A stretch of DNA of 61,067 nucleotides from Cylindrospermum sp. FACHB-282 (lineage in GTDB: Bacteria > Cyanobacteriota > Cyanobacteriia > Cyanobacteriales > Nostocaceae), in the NCBI RefSeq assembly GCF_014697195.1, contig NZ_JACJRJ010000039.1, forward strand, positions 1 to 61,067, written 5' to 3'. Shown here piece by piece: positions 53,975-61,067 of this stretch (the first letter of the stretch is position 1; the number at the start of each line of letters is the position of its first letter). The position numbers and the translations under genes were made by a program. The notes beneath the pieces were generated by a model. That model worked only from the letters and a program-made list of their open reading frames with translations, was not told the origin of the DNA and ran no database searches.

Positions 53975-54895
53975 TTAATTTCGGTGATTATTGCTGTAGC
54001 GAACCCTGGTACCTGCCCAGAGCAACTTCTCCCGTAGCGTTTGATAATATGAATTGTTCTCTCGCAAAATAATAAACTTGGCCCGACAATCAGCCATCCG
54101 CACATCAACGCGGTGACCAGGCCAAATTGAAGTAGATAACACCCCATCCATCCATAATTTAGTACTTAAATCGTAATCTCCCAAAGGCCAAATACTGACC
54201 ACGGAACCAGGGGGTAAGACGAGGGGGCGACTAGATAGACTCATGGGACAAATGGGAGTGATAGTAATCGCCTCCATCCCATCGTGCATAATTGGGCCAT
54301 TGGCAGATACGGTGTAACCTGTGGAACCTGTGGGAGTGGAAATAATCAACCCATCCCCCACATATTGATCGATTACCTCACCGTCGATTTCCATTTCTAG
54401 AATTGAGGTAATCATCCGGTCAGCAGAGGCGGGTTTGACACAAAATTCGTTCAAAGCGAGATAGCGTTCAGTCACCGGTTCTAAATTAGACCCATGACCC
54501 TCAAACACCGCTGCCTGCAACATCATCCGCCGCTGGATAGCATAGCGATCTTCCAACAGCCGGTACCAAACTTTCTCTGTATCCTCAAACTCATCTACTG
54601 ACTCAGTTAAAAACCCCAGATGACCTCCCACATTCACTCCCAGAATGGGGATGCCAGCAGGGGCTAACTGTCTGGCACCAGTTAAAACAGTGCCATCACC
54701 ACCGAGTACCAAAGCTAGATCAATTGGTTGACTCGCTGACGCCAAAAACACTGGATAAGGGTTATCTTTGGGCCCACTAGGCCCCATCAACACCTGGCAC
54801 TGACGATTTTCTAGTTGTTTAGCACAGAGTTCAGCCCAGCGTTTGCTCTGGGAATCTCGCGCTTTATAAGCAATGATTACCTGCTTGAGTTGCAC
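53975..54895 (-). CDS. nadK: NAD kinase
   Basis: A 306-residue NAD(H) kinase that phosphorylates NAD+ to NADP+ in the cytoplasm. The GGDG motif is residues 65-68 (ALVLGGDGTVLTGARQL). ILGVNVGGHLGFLTE, then YVGDGLIISTPTGSTGYTVS with the substrate-binding block, are all present. Its start lies six bases after the ndhE stop, so it is the last gene of the ndh operon, linking NADP supply with the NDH-1 complex. Cyanobacteria usually have two NAD kinases; this appears to be the one associated with ndhE. A strong terminator follows. Confidence 0.95.
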   Translation of the reverse strand: MQLKQVIIAYKARDSQSKRWAELCAKQLENRQCQVLMGPSGPKDNPYPVFLASASQPIDLALVLGGDGTVLTGARQLAPAGIPILGVNVGGHLGFLTESVDEFEDTEKVWYRLLEDRYAIQRRMMLQAAVFEGHGSNLEPVTERYLALNEFCVKPASADRMITSILEMEIDGEVIDQYVGDGLIISTPTGSTGYTVSANGPIMHDGMEAITITPICPMSLSSRPLVLPPGSVVSIWPLGDYDLSTKLWMDGVLSTSIWPGHRVDVRMADCRAKFIILRENNSYYQTLREKLLWAGTRVRYSNNHRN

Positions 54896-54901
54896 GCACA
54901 G

Positions 54902-55207
54902 TTACCACTTCAGGAGATTAAATTGCTCCATATCGACGGTATCACGGTTGCGATAAATGGCTAGCACGATCGCTAAACCCACCGCCGCCTCAGCAGCAGC
55001 CACAGTGATCACAAAAACCGTGAAAACCTGGCCTTTAATTAATATTGGGTCGAGGAAGTTGGAAAATGCCATTAAATTCAGATTAACAGCATTCAGCAGC
55101 AACTCAATTGACATCAGCACCCGCACAGCGTTGCGGCTGGTAATTAACCCATAGATGCCGATGCAGAACAAAGCTGCTGCTAGTATTAAAAAGTACTGGA
55201 GTTGCAT
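54902..55207 (-). CDS. ndhE: NDH-1 subunit 4L (NdhE)
   Basis: A 101-residue membrane subunit of the photosynthetic/respiratory NDH-1 complex, homologous to NuoK. It has three membrane segments, with conserved [18 protein letters not shown] and [20 protein letters not shown] carrying the glutamates of the proton pathway. It belongs to the antiporter-like membrane arm. The order ndhA-ndhI-ndhG-ndhE, followed by nadK, is the conserved cyanobacterial arrangement. Confidence 0.97.
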   Translation of the reverse strand: MQLQYFLILAAALFCIGIYGLITSRNAVRVLMSIELLLNAVNLNLMAFSNFLDPILIKGQVFTVFVITVAAAEAAVGLAIVLAIYRNRDTVDMEQFNLLKW

Positions 55208-55254
55208 GAATCTGGGTATCCCTTCTGAAACATTTGGCTGCTTAACTGCAAATC

Positions 55255-55878
55255 TTACTCTTTTGTTTCGCTACTTGCTGAGACTAGTTCTCTGGGGCGT
55301 TCTGGCAAAGTCAAAACCGTTCGCTGTATGTCAGATGGGAAATACTCGCGACGTGCCAAAATAATCGCTCCCACCATCGCTATCAACAACAAAATCGAAG
55401 CGAGTTCAAACGGTAGTAAAAAATCAGTGAAGAAATGCTCACCAATCAAAACTATAGAACTTTCGCGAGTCGGAGGAAGAGTGGAATAAGCCCAAGGAGT
55501 CGCCAGCACCATTGTACTCAACAGGGCAAACAATCCTAAACTTACTACAGCCGTGATTACTGTCCGCACCCAGGCTGTGGGCAAGGTTGTAAAAGGCTGC
55601 CGCTTGTTGACCAACATAATGGCAAACAAAATCAGTACGTTAATTGCCCCAACGTAAATCAGCACTTGTGCTGTTGCTACAAAATCACCATTTAGCAACA
55701 AGTAGATGCCCGCCATGCTGATGAATACTCCCCCCAGCAAAAAGGCGGAATAAACGATGTTGGAGAACAGCACCACCCCAAGGGCTGCCCCAATCATCAT
55801 CACACCCAGTACGCTAAATGAAACAAACTGAACTCCTTCCGCTAAATTCACTGTTTTTTGTCCTCTGTCATTGTTCAT
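55255..55878 (-). CDS. ndhG: NDH-1 subunit 6 (NdhG)
   Basis: A 207-residue NuoJ homologue with five membrane segments and the conserved [20 protein letters not shown]. It is part of the membrane arm of NDH-1, near the quinone channel. The upstream spacer has TCATTCG heptamers (55880-55901). It is the third gene of the operon. Confidence 0.97.
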   Translation of the reverse strand: MNNDRGQKTVNLAEGVQFVSFSVLGVMMIGAALGVVLFSNIVYSAFLLGGVFISMAGIYLLLNGDFVATAQVLIYVGAINVLILFAIMLVNKRQPFTTLPTAWVRTVITAVVSLGLFALLSTMVLATPWAYSTLPPTRESSIVLIGEHFFTDFLLPFELASILLLIAMVGAIILARREYFPSDIQRTVLTLPERPRELVSASSETKE

Positions 55879-55879
55879 T

Positions 55880-55901
55880 GGTCATTCGTCATTCGTCATT
55901 A
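55880..55901. repeat. GTCATTC heptamer repeats between ndhI and ndhG
   Basis: Three GTCATT(C/A) units in tandem; a short tandem repeat inside the operon, not seen to affect either gene. Confidence 0.7.
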
Positions 55902-55924
55902 GTTTGACTCTTGACTCAAGACAT

Positions 55925-56506
55925 TTATTTTTCTGTTTCTACTAGGTCTTCTGGGCGTGAACCACCACGAGGAGCATCGGCAGGCAAATCATGGGGATCG
56001 AAGACGCCCTTGGGTAGGTAAACCAGTTCGCGCAGTGGCGTTACCATTGGGTCATCTGTTACTTTATAAGGCAAGCGACCCAGGGCGACGCTGTCATAGT
56101 TCAGTTCGTGGCGATCGTAAGTGGCAAGCTCGTATTCTTCTGTCATCGATAAACAGTTAGTCGGGCAATATTCCACGCAATTACCGCAGAAGATACAAAC
56201 TCCAAAGTCGATGCTGTAGTGGTTGAGTTTTTTCTTCTTGCTGGCTTTGTCGAATTCCCAATCAACTACAGGTAGGTTGATCGGACAAACGCGAACACAA
56301 ACTTCGCAAGCGATGCACTTATCAAATTCAAAGTGAATCCTACCGCGAAACCGTTCGCCAGGAATCAGTTTTTCGTAAGGGTACTGTACGGTAACTGGAC
56401 GCCGCCGCATGTGGTCGAAGGTGACAGACAGCCCCTGACCAATATAACGACCAGCTTGTACTGCTTCTTTGGCGTAATCACCAACTTGTTTCAGGAACTT
56501 TAGCAT
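55925..56506 (-). CDS. ndhI: NDH-1 iron-sulfur subunit NdhI
   Basis: A 193-residue NuoI homologue that carries two [4Fe-4S] clusters and passes electrons toward the quinone site. Cys64, 67, 70 and 74 ([12 protein letters not shown]) and Cys104, 107, 110 and 114 ([12 protein letters not shown]) are intact. The usual cyanobacterial C-terminal extension ([19 protein letters not shown]) is present. In cyanobacteria the electron donor is ferredoxin. Confidence 0.98.
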   Translation of the reverse strand: MLKFLKQVGDYAKEAVQAGRYIGQGLSVTFDHMRRRPVTVQYPYEKLIPGERFRGRIHFEFDKCIACEVCVRVCPINLPVVDWEFDKASKKKKLNHYSIDFGVCIFCGNCVEYCPTNCLSMTEEYELATYDRHELNYDSVALGRLPYKVTDDPMVTPLRELVYLPKGVFDPHDLPADAPRGGSRPEDLVETEK

Positions 56507-56582
56507 TGTTTGTGTTTCTACTCCTTTCAGGTGACAGATGATTGAGAAAAAGGAAAAAGGTAATTGGGAAAAAGGAAAAAAC

Positions 56583-56610
56583 TATTACCCATTACCTATT
56601 ACCCATCACG
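56583..56610. repeat. CATTACC-type heptamers between ndhA and ndhI
   Basis: ATTACCC-ATTACCT-ATTACCC-ATCACGC, diverged heptamers of the same family as in cobB and at 57961. Confidence 0.75.
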
Positions 56611-56612
56611 CA

Positions 56613-57731
56613 TTAGCCGCCAAAGGCGACGGGAAAAGCTAGTTTCAGGGCGGCGGTTAATAGGAGATTAGCCAAACCAAGTGGTAACAAGAACTTCCAC
56701 CCTAAATCTAGCAATTGGTCAATCCGCACCCGTGGCACTGTCCAGCGCAACAGGATGGCAATAAACACTAGGAAGTAGGCTTTGAGTATGGTCATGGTGA
56801 TACCCAATGAAGCAGCCACTATCTGCAACACAGGATTTGCTTCACTTACTCCCAGCAAATTAGCTATCAGGTTGAGGGGAAGGGGAAAATCCCAACCGCC
56901 TAAGTACAAAATTGCTACCAACAGGGAAGAAAGTATTAAGTTAACGTAGGAACCTAGGTAGAACAAACCGAATTTCATCCCCGTGTATTCAGTTTGATAC
57001 CCTGCTACTAGTTCTTCTTCCGCTTCTGGTAGGTCAAAGGGCAAGCGTTCGCATTCGGCAAGGACGGCGATCCAAAAGATCAGAAAACCGACTGGTTGCC
57101 GCCAAATGTTCCAACCCAGGATGCCGTACCCAGATTGCTGATTGACAATATCAACGGTGCTGAGGCTGTTAGACATCATGACGATCGCCAGCACACTCAG
57201 CGCCAAAGGAATCTCGTAACTAATGGACTGCGCTGCGGCCCGCAAGCCCCCTAACAGGGAGTATTTGTTATTAGATGCGTAGCCAGCCATCAACAAGCCA
57301 ATCGGCTGAATACTGGACAAAGCAATCCACAAAAATACCCCCATTCCCACATTGCTAATGACGATATTCTGTCCAAAGGGAACAATCAGAAATGACAGAA
57401 ATACCGGAATTACAACAATAATTGGGCCGAGAGTAAACAGAAAGGCATCTGAATTGGCTGGTACTACATCTTCTTTAAATACCAGCTTCAGTCCATCCGC
57501 TACAGGCACCAGCAACCCAAAAGGACCCATGTATTCTGGACCAATCCGCTGCTGTGCGGCGGCGGAAATTTTCCGCTCTAGCCAGGTGGAGACTAGTACC
57601 CCCACCGTTGCCGCAATTAGCATCAGTATCATAGGTAATGGCATCCAAATAGCTTTGGCTGCCCCTGGTGGTATTCCTAAATCCCTGAGGGATTGAATAA
57701 AAGTTCCTTGGAGGTCAATTCCTGAATTCAT
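56613..57731 (-). CDS. ndhA: NDH-1 subunit 1 (NdhA)
   Basis: A 372-residue NuoH homologue with eight membrane segments that forms the quinone-binding chamber with NdhI and the connecting arm. Conserved blocks are [35 protein letters not shown] and [20 protein letters not shown], with the acidic loop. It is the first gene of the operon. Its upstream 370 bp contain a heptamer repeat and probably the promoter. Confidence 0.98.
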   Translation of the reverse strand: MNSGIDLQGTFIQSLRDLGIPPGAAKAIWMPLPMILMLIAATVGVLVSTWLERKISAAAQQRIGPEYMGPFGLLVPVADGLKLVFKEDVVPANSDAFLFTLGPIIVVIPVFLSFLIVPFGQNIVISNVGMGVFLWIALSSIQPIGLLMAGYASNNKYSLLGGLRAAAQSISYEIPLALSVLAIVMMSNSLSTVDIVNQQSGYGILGWNIWRQPVGFLIFWIAVLAECERLPFDLPEAEEELVAGYQTEYTGMKFGLFYLGSYVNLILSSLLVAILYLGGWDFPLPLNLIANLLGVSEANPVLQIVAASLGITMTILKAYFLVFIAILLRWTVPRVRIDQLLDLGWKFLLPLGLANLLLTAALKLAFPVAFGG

Positions 57732-58101
57732 TTTTGGTGCTCTTTAAGTCATCGAGTCATGGTGAGATACAACTATTACTTGAATTAATACCTGCTTTCT
57801 TCACCCGTTGATAATCTCTGCCGAGAAGATGCCTGATTGTAGATTTGTTGCCAATTCCCATGCCTAGTATATCCTTGGATGGTTTTTGCCCCTGAAGCGA
57901 CATGACAACTTCTACTTATGGTTTGGATTGAGATGAGCTAATAAAACCCCCAAAATGGCGATTACCCATTACCCATTACCCATTACCAAATTCAAGCAAA
58001 ACAAACTAGCCGCTTCCAGCTTGGCAACGGTTTTCTACTTGAGCCAAACTTTCTGATTTCCCAGAACTGGGGGCTAGCATCACTGACAATCCGACTGCCA
58101 G
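57732..58101. other. Promoter region of the ndh operon, with heptamer repeat
   Basis: The spacer between gltA and ndhA (both minus strand) contains the CATTACC repeat at 57961-57987. No terminator with a clear T-run was seen behind gltA. Confidence 0.45.
57961..57987. repeat. (CATTACC)3 heptamer repeat
   Basis: Three perfect CATTACC units preceded by ATTACC. The same heptamer as inside cobB. Confidence 0.9.
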
Positions 58102-59238
58102 TTAACGTTGTTCAATGGGGATATAAGGAGCTTCGTGGCGACCGTCGTAAATTTGGGTAGGACGGAAAATCCGGTTTTCTGCGAGTTGTTCTTTCCAGTG
58201 TGCCAGCCAACCAGCAACGCGAGCGATCGCAAAAACTGGTGTAAACAAGTCTGTAGGAATCCCCATTTTCCTGTACACCAAACCTGAATAAAAGTCAACA
58301 TTGGGATAAATCCCTTTGCTACCAAGTTTTTCCTCAACTACCCGTTCCATCTCTAGAGCAATCTCATAGTACTTGTCGTACCCAAACTTCTCAAACAACT
58401 GTTCGGCTAAGGTTTGTAAGATAGTGGCTCTTGGGTCTTTCACTTTGTAGACACGATGTCCAAAGCCCATAATTTTAGCTTTGCGTTCCAGACAATTATC
58501 TACATAAGGACGCACATTTTCTACAGAGCCAATTTCTTCCAACATCTGAATCACTTCTTCATTGGCACCACCGTGCAACGGCCCCCCCAAAGTGCCCACC
58601 GCACTAGCAACTACAGCATAGGGGTCAGTTAAGGTAGAAGCCGTCACCCTAGCACTGAAGGTGGAAGCATTCATTGTATGCTCGACGTGTAAAATCAAGC
58701 AGATGTCGAAAATTTTCGCCGCTAAAGGATCTGGTTCCTTCTCATTGAGCATATAAAGGAAATTGGCGGAATAATCCAAGTCATCGCGCGGTTTTACAGG
58801 GTCATTACCCTTCCGCATCAGCTGGAACGCCGCTACCATTGTCGGAATGGTTGCTATCAAGCGAACTACCGAATCGCGAATGTAGGCAGGATTATGTAAA
58901 TCCCGAAGCGAATAAAACAAACCTAAGGCAGCAGCAGAGGCTTGTAGCGCATCCATTGGGTGACCGCTTTCTGGAAAGCATTTCATCATGTCCCGAATGC
59001 GATATTTTATCCGCCTGTGGAAGCGAACTTCATGCTCAAAGGCTTCTAATTCTTCCTTAGTTGGCAGTTCACCCCAGATTAACAGGTAAGCAGTTTCCAG
59101 AAATGTACTTTTTTCTGCTAATTCCTCAATCCGGATGCCACGATATTCTAGTATTCCCTTTTGCCCATCAACATGGCTGATACTCGATTGGGCTGCGGGA
59201 ATGCCTTCTAAACCAGGCCTGAATTCGCACACCGTCAT
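58102..59238 (-). CDS. gltA: Citrate synthase
   Basis: A 378-residue citrate synthase that condenses oxaloacetate and acetyl-CoA and feeds the 2-oxoglutarate branch for nitrogen assimilation. The catalytic histidines lie in HVEHTMNAS and LGGPLHGGANE, and the Asp in YPNVDFYSGL. GFGHRVYKVKDPRA is the arginine/CoA region. The length and the N-terminal EFRPGLEGIPAAQSSI fit the short type II-like form of cyanobacteria. It may be co-transcribed with sixA upstream (gap ~110 bp). Confidence 0.95.
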   Translation of the reverse strand: MTVCEFRPGLEGIPAAQSSISHVDGQKGILEYRGIRIEELAEKSTFLETAYLLIWGELPTKEELEAFEHEVRFHRRIKYRIRDMMKCFPESGHPMDALQASAAALGLFYSLRDLHNPAYIRDSVVRLIATIPTMVAAFQLMRKGNDPVKPRDDLDYSANFLYMLNEKEPDPLAAKIFDICLILHVEHTMNASTFSARVTASTLTDPYAVVASAVGTLGGPLHGGANEEVIQMLEEIGSVENVRPYVDNCLERKAKIMGFGHRVYKVKDPRATILQTLAEQLFEKFGYDKYYEIALEMERVVEEKLGSKGIYPNVDFYSGLVYRKMGIPTDLFTPVFAIARVAGWLAHWKEQLAENRIFRPTQIYDGRHEAPYIPIEQR

Positions 59239-59350
59239 GGCAACACCATCTGCTTTTTGAAATATCTGATCACGCTAACTTACCAGAAATTATTTTCGCT
59301 ATAACAGTAGCCGATCTAACAACAATTCTTTGGGAAGGGTTGAAAAACTG

Positions 59351-59845
59351 TTATAGCAGGTACTTGGGTGGTGTCAACCAGAACATCTGACTCCGACCCC
59401 AAGGAGAGCCTATTTCTGGTAGTTTTATCCCAATCATACCTGCTTTTTTCAGGACTAAACGCTCTTTCGCTTCTCCCCACAGGAGAATTTCTGCCCAATT
59501 GCTCAAATTAGGCTCATGTCCCACCAGGGCTAGTTGGGTTTTTTGGGGATATTTTCTTGGTTCTAACCATTCTGCCAGCCAATTGTTAATATTACCTTCA
59601 GGCTTAAGGTGGCTAGATTCTTCTATCTGCGAACTCAGTCCAGCGGTTATGAGTATTTCTGCTGTTTGCTGGGCCCGGACTAAGGGGCTAGTAATGATTA
59701 AATCAAAGTGTAAATCTAGGGTGACGAGTCGCTGGGCTACTTTCTCTGTTTTTTGTCGCCCTTCTTTGGTGAGTTGGCGTTCTTCATCTTTGATACCAGT
59801 TTCTTTCTCTTCGGCGATGCCATGACGAATGAGATATAGTTCCAT
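59351..59845 (-). CDS. sixA: Phosphohistidine phosphatase SixA
   Basis: A 164-residue histidine phosphatase. The RHG motif is LYLIRHGIAEEKE at the N-terminus, the conserved Arg is in SPLVRAQQTAEIL and the second catalytic His is in ALVGHEPNLS. SixA removes phosphate from histidine in phosphorelay or PTS proteins. It lies upstream of gltA on the same strand. The target is unknown here. Confidence 0.9.
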   Translation of the reverse strand: MELYLIRHGIAEEKETGIKDEERQLTKEGRQKTEKVAQRLVTLDLHFDLIITSPLVRAQQTAEILITAGLSSQIEESSHLKPEGNINNWLAEWLEPRKYPQKTQLALVGHEPNLSNWAEILLWGEAKERLVLKKAGMIGIKLPEIGSPWGRSQMFWLTPPKYLL

Positions 59846-59918
59846 AGTTAGAATACTGAGTTAGGAGTTGCGCCTGATTTAAACTAGATATAGTCTAAAT
59901 TCATTAAACCTTTAACTT

Positions 59919-60116
59919 ATGCCTCTTACTGTACTTGTACCTTTTCTTAAGGAATTATCTCGCTCTGATAAACTATTAATGCTAGAAAATCTAGTATCTG
60001 AATTGTTGAAAGAATTAGGTTTAGTCACATTAGATACTCAGAGCAAAGTAGCAAGTCAAGGCTTATATGATTCTTTTGAAGCTGCTGCTGTTTTAGCGAA
60101 GGTACTAGCAGAGTAA
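59919..60116 (+). CDS. Small helical protein, cyanobacterial family (first of trio)
   Basis: A 65-residue protein starting MPLTVLVPFLKELSRSDKLL, predicted helical, with DSFEAAAVLAKVLAE at the end. Similar short proteins are common next to small toxin-like pairs in cyanobacteria. Its stop codon TAA overlaps the next ATG by one base (TAATG), so translation is coupled. I do not assign a function; an antitoxin or regulatory role is only a suggestion. Confidence 0.65.
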   Translation: MPLTVLVPFLKELSRSDKLLMLENLVSELLKELGLVTLDTQSKVASQGLYDSFEAAAVLAKVLAE

Positions 60117-60292
60117 TGGTGCATACTACAGCCCAAGCGTTGAAATGTTTTGAGCTTTGCTGCGACCTTACCAGCAAATACTGTTCTATCGATCTAGTAA
60201 CTCTAGATCAGCGTACTGGAAAGGTAATTATTTTGGCGAGAGAAGAAATTAATATTGAGATTGACCCTAATGGAGATTGGAGGTTTGTATGA
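60116..60292 (+). CDS. DUF6888-like small protein
   Basis: A 58-residue protein, too short for ordinary ORF calling. It reads VHTTAQALKCFELCCDLTSK, then YCSIDLVTLDQRTGKVIILA and ends NIEIDPNGDWRFV. This matches the DUF6888 pattern recalled from cyanobacterial genomes (A(L)KCFxLCCxLT...DxRTG...PNGDW). It overlaps the upstream stop by one base and the downstream start ATG by four (ATGA at 60289-60292). The function of the family is unknown. Confidence 0.72.
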   Translation: MVHTTAQALKCFELCCDLTSKYCSIDLVTLDQRTGKVIILAREEINIEIDPNGDWRFV

Positions 60293-60495
60293 GCGTAAAA
60301 CCAGATTTTGCTACTATGACAACGATTGAACTACGCGCATATCTTTTAGAACATCGGGATGATCAGGAAGCCTTACACGCTTACCTAGACAAACTCCATG
60401 CTGAGAATCCAAATACACGCGCCTATAGCTCTGAAGATAACGTGTCTGATGCGATCGCACAATATTTGCAGATTAAAAGGCAGAAACAAGCTTAA
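60289..60495 (+). CDS. DUF6887-like small protein
   Basis: A 68-residue protein starting MSVKPDFATMTTIELRAYLL and ending IAQYLQIKRQKQA. It matches the DUF6887 pattern (MTxxELRxYLLEHRDDxEA...), which in cyanobacteria is found next to DUF6888. I use ATG 60289, which overlaps the preceding stop, and not the ATG at 60277. The three genes form a tightly coupled cassette; a toxin-antitoxin-like arrangement is possible but unproven. Confidence 0.72.
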   Translation: MSVKPDFATMTTIELRAYLLEHRDDQEALHAYLDKLHAENPNTRAYSSEDNVSDAIAQYLQIKRQKQA

Positions 60496-60531
60496 ATTAC
60501 AACCACATCAACCCAACTAACGGCTAACTCA

Positions 60532-61011
60532 TCACCACAAAAGTAGCTCATCAGATGGGGGAAATATGCCTTTGAGTATTAGTTGACCTTCTGGACGTAG
60601 AGAAACAAAATGTCTGAGAATCCCTGATGCTTGTTTTTCTAGTTGACCATAATGTGTTCCATCTTCTCTTATCTGAGCTAATACGTAGTGATGACCTTGC
60701 TGATAAAAATAATGGTCATCCAAGCGATGACCAGTCATGAGATAGAGTCCTGTAGGCTCCTCAGAAACCTTACCAACAAAGACGGTTGTAGAAATAGGTG
60801 GACTACTTGAATTGTAGAGTTGAAGCCATCTATCGCACTCAGCGCTATCAGCAAGAGTTAGACAATGATGTATTATTGTTGCATTTGACTGAGTGTCTGT
60901 TACAACAGTTGGTTGATAAAAAACAATTAAACCAATAGGTGAATCATCTCTTTCGTGACATACTCCTACACTGACTCTAAGAGTACAGTGTAGGCTTCCA
61001 AGACAATCCGG
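60532..61011 (-). pseudogene. 5'-truncated hypothetical ORF at window edge
   Basis: The minus-strand frame is open for 159 codons from a stop at 61012-61014 to TAG/TAA at 60532, but has no ATG, GTG or TTG before Met at 60738. The residues before that Met (for example IHHCLTLADSAECDRWLQLY and STTVFVGKVSEEPTG) look like real protein, so the gene has probably lost its start by an insertion or rearrangement near 61000. The last 68 codons (MTGHRLDDHYFYQQGHHYVL onward) could be translated alone. No family was recognised. Confidence 0.5.
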
Positions 61012-61014
61012 CTA

Positions 61015-61067
61015 TTGCTTAGGAGACTCTTGGCTTTAAGAACGGGATGCCCCGCCGCTCTGTTTTT
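61015..61067. other. Foreign-looking edge sequence beyond the broken ORF
   Basis: The sequence changes character after 61011 and contains the hairpin CGGG-ATGC-CCCG (61044-61055), in a GC-rich setting unlike the rest of the spacer. It may be the end of a mobile element that truncated the ORF. The element type cannot be named from 50 bases. Confidence 0.3.

Overview
The window is a piece of a filamentous, probably heterocyst-forming cyanobacterial chromosome (Nostoc/Anabaena type). Supporting signs are the very frequent GCGATCGC (HIP1) octamers, a cyanobacterial NDH-1 block (ndhA-I-G-E), an orphan Mo-nitrogenase C-terminal domain protein, two copies of the cyanobacterial small RNA Yfr1, cyanobacteria-specific small families, and the heptamer (CATTACC)n and other interspersed repeats typical of Nostocales. 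No tRNA, rRNA or CRISPR array was seen.

Layout. 1-350: the 3' end of an IS200/IS605-type TnpB element lying in a broken vapC-like toxin gene. 356-18860: ordinary chromosomal genes (cobyrinate diamide synthase, a cyclic-nucleotide-binding protein, a UPF0182 membrane protein, a hotdog-fold protein, queA, cutA, a DUF389 protein, a translocase-like/HEAT fusion, infC, an alpha/beta hydrolase, a BON protein, ilvN). 19845-36863: a single-strand Wzx/Wzy-type exopolysaccharide locus with NDP-sugar dehydratase, flippase, four glycosyl or phosphoglycosyl transferases, O-antigen-type polymerase, a secreted glycoside-hydrolase-like protein, CapK-like adenylating enzyme, ATP-grasp ligase, sugar aminotransferase and a Wzc-type chain-length/tyrosine-kinase protein. 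36877-40116: a pentapeptide-repeat membrane protein and a quinone oxidoreductase. 40245-44436: a three-gene minus-strand restriction-modification-like island (MerR-type regulator, 1006-aa N6-adenine methylase, PD-(D/E)XK protein). 44800-45200: two tandem Yfr1 RNAs. 45344-47345: the arsenosugar pair arsM-arsS.

47346-48959 is structurally unusual. A 94-bp tandem repeat is followed by a 228-bp unit present three times, which carries the last 76 bp of a response-regulator gene; that regulator has alanine where the phosphorylated aspartate should be. 49152-53521 holds accessory genes (Mo-nitro_C, a small disordered protein, a DM13 lipoprotein, a GT-C glycosyltransferase, a GNAT/OlsB-like acyltransferase). 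53889-59845 is minus-strand core metabolism: ndhA-ndhI-ndhG-ndhE-nadK ending in a clear terminator, then gltA and sixA. 59919-60495 is a trio of tiny overlapping genes (a short helical protein, DUF6888-like and DUF6887-like). The right edge holds a 5'-truncated ORF.

The best candidates for something under-described are the MerR/methylase/PD-(D/E)XK island, the twin Yfr1 genes, the D52A regulator with its triplicated 3' end, a palindromic miniature element present twice, and the CapK + ATP-grasp + aminotransferase module inside the polysaccharide locus. All functional statements come from reading the sequence and from recalled family knowledge; no search was run.
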